A stretch of DNA of 9,026 bases. Origin: an uncultured Achromobacter sp. GTDB taxonomy: Bacteria; Pseudomonadota; Gammaproteobacteria; Burkholderiales; Burkholderiaceae_B. A program made the translations under genes and the position numbers. Below are positions 6,455 to 9,026 of this stretch, one piece after another. Under the pieces are notes generated by a model. It did not search any database and was not told where the DNA came from. It worked only from the letters and a program-made list of their open reading frames with translations. Numbering within the stretch: position 1 is the stretch's first letter; every line of letters starts with the position of its first letter. The DNA lies in the NCBI GenBank assembly GCA_913775005.1, contig CAJYKY010000333.1, positions 1 through 9,026 on the forward strand, given 5' to 3'.

Positions 6455-7402
6455 ATGAGCCGTCCCCAGCCCGCCTCTATTTCCGACGACCCGCGCACCG
6501 TGCTGGGCGTTCATCACCGCCCGGTCAGCGGCACGATTCCGCCCGGCACCTGCGATTGTCACGTACACATCTTCGGTCCGTTCGACCGCTATCCGCTTGC
6601 CGAGAACCGCGTGTTCATGCCGGGGCTCGCCTCGACCGATGATCTGCTCGCGCTACACGCGGCGCTTGGCGTTGACCGCGCGGTGGTCGTGCAGGCCAGT
6701 CCGCAAGGCACCGACAACCGCTGCATGACCGATGCCCTCGCCACGCTGAATGCGGCGGGCCATGCGTCGCGCGGCGTCGCGGTACTGGCGCCCGATCTCT
6801 CGCGCGACGGCTTGCGTGCGCTGCATGCGGCGGGCGTCAGGGGTGCCCGCGTCAACCTGCAATCGTTCGGCCAGCAAGATCCGGCCATCGCGCGCGATGC
6901 GCTGGCGCGCACCGCCGAGCAGGTGGCCGACCTGGGCTGGCACGTGCAGATCTACACCACGCTGCCCGTCGTGACCGCGCTTGCACCCGCGCTGCGCGAC
7001 TGCCCCGTGCCCGTCGTCATTGATCATTTCGCACTGGCAAGCGCCGTGGCCGGCACCGGCCAGCCCGGCTTTGATGCACTGCTGGGGATCGTGGCGACAG
7101 GCAATGTGTACGTGAAGCTCTCAGCACCGTATCGCCTGACCGTCTGGCAGGACGGCCGCCCGCCCATCGAGGCACGCGAGATCGCACGCGCCCTGATCGA
7201 TACGCGTTTTGACCGCATGCTGTGGGGCACCGACTGGCCACACTCTGGCGCCTGGCCCGGCGTGGCGCGCACGCGTGATCGCAGCGAACCGCTGCATCCT
7301 ATCGATGACGGCGAACAACTCTCGGCCTTCTGCGCGTGGGTGAGCGAGTCAGAGAAGCAGGCGATCCTGGTTGATAACGCTGCGCGGTTGTATGACTTTT
7401 GA
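6455..7402 (+). CDS. Amidohydrolase-superfamily hydrolase, 2-pyrone-4,6-dicarboxylate (LigI)-like
   Basis: A cytoplasmic TIM-barrel hydrolase of the COG3618 branch, whose characterised members open lactones such as 2-pyrone-4,6-dicarboxylate in aromatic degradation. Visible landmarks are DCHVHIFGPFDRYP (34-47, with the HxH pair H36/H38), VVVQASPQGTDN (77-88), GVRGARVNLQ (127-136), VVIDHF (187-192, H191) and LWGTDWPHS (256-264, D260 and H263). All the expected active-site histidines and the catalytic Asp are present. The 315 residues fit the family. The region after H191 (HFALAS) lacks the MGRP-type continuation I recall for LigI, so a different substrate is likely. ATG at 6455 has no good Shine-Dalgarno; coupling with the upstream Bug gene may help. 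The position downstream of the second Bug gene suggests it acts on an imported compound. There is no signal peptide. The superfamily is secure; the lactonase specificity is inferred. Confidence 0.88.
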   Translation: MSRPQPASISDDPRTVLGVHHRPVSGTIPPGTCDCHVHIFGPFDRYPLAENRVFMPGLASTDDLLALHAALGVDRAVVVQASPQGTDNRCMTDALATLNAAGHASRGVAVLAPDLSRDGLRALHAAGVRGARVNLQSFGQQDPAIARDALARTAEQVADLGWHVQIYTTLPVVTALAPALRDCPVPVVIDHFALASAVAGTGQPGFDALLGIVATGNVYVKLSAPYRLTVWQDGRPPIEAREIARALIDTRFDRMLWGTDWPHSGAWPGVARTRDRSEPLHPIDDGEQLSAFCAWVSESEKQAILVDNAARLYDF

Positions 7403-7479
7403 CGGTGACGCAAAGCGCCATTAGCCGACACAGATCGTTCGGTCGGCCATGGCTGCTCAAGCCGGCGGGCGCCACGACA

Positions 7480-7935
7480 TCACCCCGCCGAGCGAGATGC
7501 GTCCAGAGCCACTGCCTTTTCAAAACTTTTGCCGTTTTCATTGGCAATGGCCTCTGCCAACTTCATCATCATGGACATCAAAGACGAGTTCAACACCGCC
7601 ACCTTTACCTGAAGGGCGGCCGACAGTGCAGCCTTTTGTTTTTCATCCATCGTGGCGGTCTGCACATCGCGCAACTGCTCCAGCGCTTCGGCAAGCTGCT
7701 TTTCCAGTTGAGCGATTTGCTCGCGAAGGGACTCAAGCGTATCCCCTCCATTCTTGGCGGGATCGGAATCCTGACTCTGTTGCACATCCGACGTATCAGC
7801 CGCCGAAGCGTCAGTACTCGTTTCCGACTCCGCTGCTGCGCCGACTTCGTTGACTTGTGTAGTGGAAGGGGTGGACGGCGGCTCGACCCGCGAAACGACT
7901 GGGGCAGAACTCGCACTGCCGATTTCTAAAATCAT
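7480..7935 (-). CDS. Small coiled-coil protein, possibly FlxA-like
   Basis: A 151-residue protein I cannot name firmly. Residues 1-64 are low-complexity, rich in Ser, Thr, Ala, Glu and Asp and probably disordered. Residues 66-93 (LESLREQIAQLEKQLAEALEQ onward) form a clear heptad coiled coil. Residues 96-135 continue as helix (MDEKQKAALSAALQVKVAVL, then NSSLMSMMMKLAEAI). There is no signal peptide or membrane segment, and no Cys, Trp or Tyr. The layout (disordered start, QI.QL.KQL coil, short DEKQK break, second helix) resembles FlxA-like proteins, a flagellum-associated family of unknown role; small secreted or chaperone-like proteins can look similar. The ATG at 7935 has only a weak GAGAT (7942-7946). 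It ends 77 bp from the convergent amidohydrolase and lies 51 bp downstream of the ABM gene on the same strand. Lower GC than the genes to its left. A real gene is likely, because the opposite-strand frame over the same bases shows no domain pattern. Confidence 0.6.
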   Translation of the reverse strand: MILEIGSASSAPVVSRVEPPSTPSTTQVNEVGAAAESETSTDASAADTSDVQQSQDSDPAKNGGDTLESLREQIAQLEKQLAEALEQLRDVQTATMDEKQKAALSAALQVKVAVLNSSLMSMMMKLAEAIANENGKSFEKAVALDASRSAG

Positions 7936-7986
7936 TGTGGCATCTCGAAAGAAATTGCTGGGAGGGCTGTTGTCTGCTTGCCCGCC

Positions 7987-8418
7987 TTACGTTGCAGCCA
8001 CCTTGCCCCTTGGGTCATCGATGATCTGCCGTTCAATTTCGTACCGGATCCCCTGGCGATCCAGAATTCGGACATGCTTGACGACGTACTCAAGCGCGGC
8101 AAGGAACGAAGGTGCCTGTTCGTGTCGCTCGTAGGCATCCTCATCGGCCCAGCCCTCCACGAGATGAAAGAGATTAGGGTCCGTCAAATCCGCGGCGAAA
8201 GCGTAGTAAACGCAACCGGGCATCTTTCTGGCCGCCAGTACGTCGGGGATGACTGCGTCGATAAAAGCCTGCCGGTCTTGAGGGTGCACGCGATAATAGG
8301 CAGCAACGACAACCGCAGTAGGAAGGTCTTTGTCATGGTCGCCGGGAGACCGGCCATGATCGGGGAATTGCGCACCATAGGCGCCGGAAAGATGGGGGTA
8401 AGAGTTCAGTAATTTCAT
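7987..8418 (-). CDS. Antibiotic biosynthesis monooxygenase (ABM)-domain protein
   Basis: ABM-fold proteins are small ferredoxin-like dimers, including cofactor-free quinol/anthrone oxygenases (YgiN, ActVA-Orf6) and haem-degrading enzymes. Of 143 residues, about 34-110 form the ABM domain: a beta strand TAVVVAAYYRVHP, helix RQAFIDAVIPDVLAARK, strand CVYYAFAADL, then the family-typical HLVEGWADEDAYERHEQAPSF. A 33-residue Gly/Pro/His-rich N-terminal extension precedes it, and a C-terminal tail follows; typical members are about 95-105 residues. ATG at 8418 is supported by GGAGG (8426-8430), seven bases upstream. The gene starts 15 bp after the SnoaL-like stop on the same strand, so the two are almost certainly co-transcribed. 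Substrate unknown; the fold assignment is good, the enzymatic activity is inference. Confidence 0.85.
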   Translation of the reverse strand: MKLLNSYPHLSGAYGAQFPDHGRSPGDHDKDLPTAVVVAAYYRVHPQDRQAFIDAVIPDVLAARKMPGCVYYAFAADLTDPNLFHLVEGWADEDAYERHEQAPSFLAALEYVVKHVRILDRQGIRYEIERQIIDDPRGKVAAT

Positions 8419-8433
8419 TTTTCGGCCTCCCTC

Positions 8434-8808
8434 TTACGGACGATCCAGGAAGACATGGGCGCTCGCTAGCTTGCCGTCTTTGATCGTGAAAATATCCTCG
8501 CCGCGCACTTGATCCGGATTACTGCGCGGACCGTAGCCCCAGACGACGCGGCCGACACCGTGGTTCCAAGAGATTGGAGCTGGCGTAAATTGAAATCCCG
8601 CATGGCCTTGTTGCACTTGATCGATCAGGCGATTTACCTCCGCGTGTCCTGAAGCGATGCCGCTCTTATCGGCCACGAAGAAATCAGATGTGTAGACCTC
8701 GTCAAACCTCAATTCGCGGGACTTTGAATCGGCGTCATTCCATATCGAAAAATGTGCGTCAATCAAACGTTGAGCCACATCGACGGCGTCGTGAATGTCG
8801 TGTTTCAT
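8434..8808 (-). CDS. SnoaL/NTF2-like family protein
   Basis: This is a 124-residue protein of the alpha+beta-barrel NTF2/SnoaL superfamily, which holds polyketide cyclases, isomerases and many uncharacterised stress or catabolic proteins. The N-terminal helix (DVAQRLIDAHFSIWN) and FDEVYTSDFFVAD are followed by the helix of GHAEVNRLIDQVQQ and the strands FQFTPAPISWNHGVGRVVWG, GEDIFTIKDGKLASAHVFLD. The GRVVWGYGP and DGKLASAHVFL segments are typical. The frame is open upstream to 8967, but that extension overlaps the SDR gene. ATG at 8808 has AGGA (8819-8822) ten bases upstream and gives the normal family length; ATG at 8832 has no ribosome-binding site. It lies 67 bp after the SDR stop and 15 bp before the ABM gene, suggesting one operon. 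GC is near 47% over 8701-8820, well below the flanks. The reaction, if any, is unknown. Confidence 0.85.
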   Translation of the reverse strand: MKHDIHDAVDVAQRLIDAHFSIWNDADSKSRELRFDEVYTSDFFVADKSGIASGHAEVNRLIDQVQQGHAGFQFTPAPISWNHGVGRVVWGYGPRSNPDQVRGEDIFTIKDGKLASAHVFLDRP

Positions 8809-8875
8809 TGCTGGAATTTCCTGGGATTTCATGCGGGAAGTTTCGGTATCGGAAGCGCAATGCGTCCAGACGCGC

Positions 8876-9026
8876 TCAAACCTGCGCCATGCCACCGTCC
8901 ACAAACAGTTCGATGCCGTTGACGAAGCTGGCCGCATCGGAGGCAAGAAACGCCACCGCCTTGCCAATCTCTTGCGGCTCGCCCAGGCGGCCGAGCGGCA
9001 CCTGCGCCGCCAGATGATCGAACAGC
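8876..9026 (-). CDS. Short-chain dehydrogenase/reductase, C-terminal fragment
   Basis: The last 49 residues of a classical SDR are visible; the start and active site lie off the right edge. The frame, beginning at base 9025 on the minus strand, reads PLGRLGEPQEIGKAVAFLAS, then FVNGIELFVDGGMAQV, ending TGA (8876-8878). The PLGRLGEP.EI..AV.FLAS and G.EL.VDGG pattern is the strongly conserved SDR C-terminal region near the substrate loop and dimer interface. Rossmann cofactor and YxxxK motifs cannot be checked here. It is upstream of the SnoaL-like and ABM genes on the same strand, 67 bp away, and probably heads their operon. GC is high, like the left of the window and unlike the two genes that follow. 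Confidence 0.92.
   Translation of the reverse strand, partial: LFDHLAAQVPLGRLGEPQEIGKAVAFLASDAASFVNGIELFVDGGMAQV

Noticed and set aside
7424..7447. GCCGAC/GTCGGC inverted repeat after the amidohydrolase as a terminator
   Set aside because: Only a 6-bp stem with a 12-base loop and no T-run on either strand; too weak to call.
7399..7929. 176-residue open frame on the plus strand
   Set aside because: It overlaps the end of the amidohydrolase and runs opposite the coiled-coil gene; its composition is Arg/Leu/His-rich with no domain, whereas the minus strand gives a regular heptad pattern.
8809..8967. Longer start for the SnoaL-like protein
   Set aside because: The extra residues overlap the SDR C-terminus in another frame and do not resemble the family; ATG at 8808 has a ribosome-binding site and gives the usual length.

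Overview
The window reads as chromosomal DNA from a high-GC betaproteobacterium, most likely Alcaligenaceae (Bordetella/Achromobacter type). The grounds are GC-rich codon use, two Bug/TctC-type periplasmic solute receptors within 3 kb (a family greatly expanded in that group), and a FecR/FecA-type iron-signalling pair. No rRNA, tRNA, insertion sequence, phage gene or CRISPR array is visible. The taxonomic call is an inference from gene content, not a database match.

Layout. (1) 1-3218, plus strand: the periplasmic C-terminal part of a FecR-type sigma regulator, a short spacer with a putative ECF-sigma promoter and a 14-bp palindrome, then a complete TonB-dependent siderophore receptor with an N-terminal STN signalling domain, closed by a strong intrinsic terminator. 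With an ECF sigma gene expected just off the left edge, this is a cell-surface signalling unit for ferric-siderophore uptake. (2) 3251-7402: a catabolic or solute-sensing locus. A LysR regulator and a Bug receptor lie on the minus strand. Divergent from them are a second Bug receptor and an amidohydrolase related to 2-pyrone-4,6-dicarboxylate (LigI-type) lactonases. A 22-bp perfect-arm inverted repeat overlaps the LysR start in the divergent promoter region and is a good candidate operator. No TctA/TctB membrane partners are present. (3) 7480-8808, minus strand, clearly lower in GC: a small coiled-coil protein resembling FlxA-like proteins, an ABM-fold monooxygenase and a SnoaL/NTF2-like protein. 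(4) 8876-9026, minus strand: the C-terminal end of a short-chain dehydrogenase that returns to high GC and runs off the right edge.

How the genes fit together: the left unit imports and senses an iron chelate. The central unit probably captures a small carboxylated or lactone compound in the periplasm (two Bug receptors), senses it or a product through the LysR protein, and hydrolyses a pathway intermediate with the amidohydrolase. The right-hand SDR, SnoaL-like and ABM genes are co-directional and look like a small oxidoreductive or detoxification operon of unknown substrate. I see no clear evidence of a wholly new system. The points most worth following are the LysR/two-Bug/amidohydrolase locus, its palindromic operator, the two cysteines in the ligand loops of the second Bug protein, and the low-GC segment on the right.
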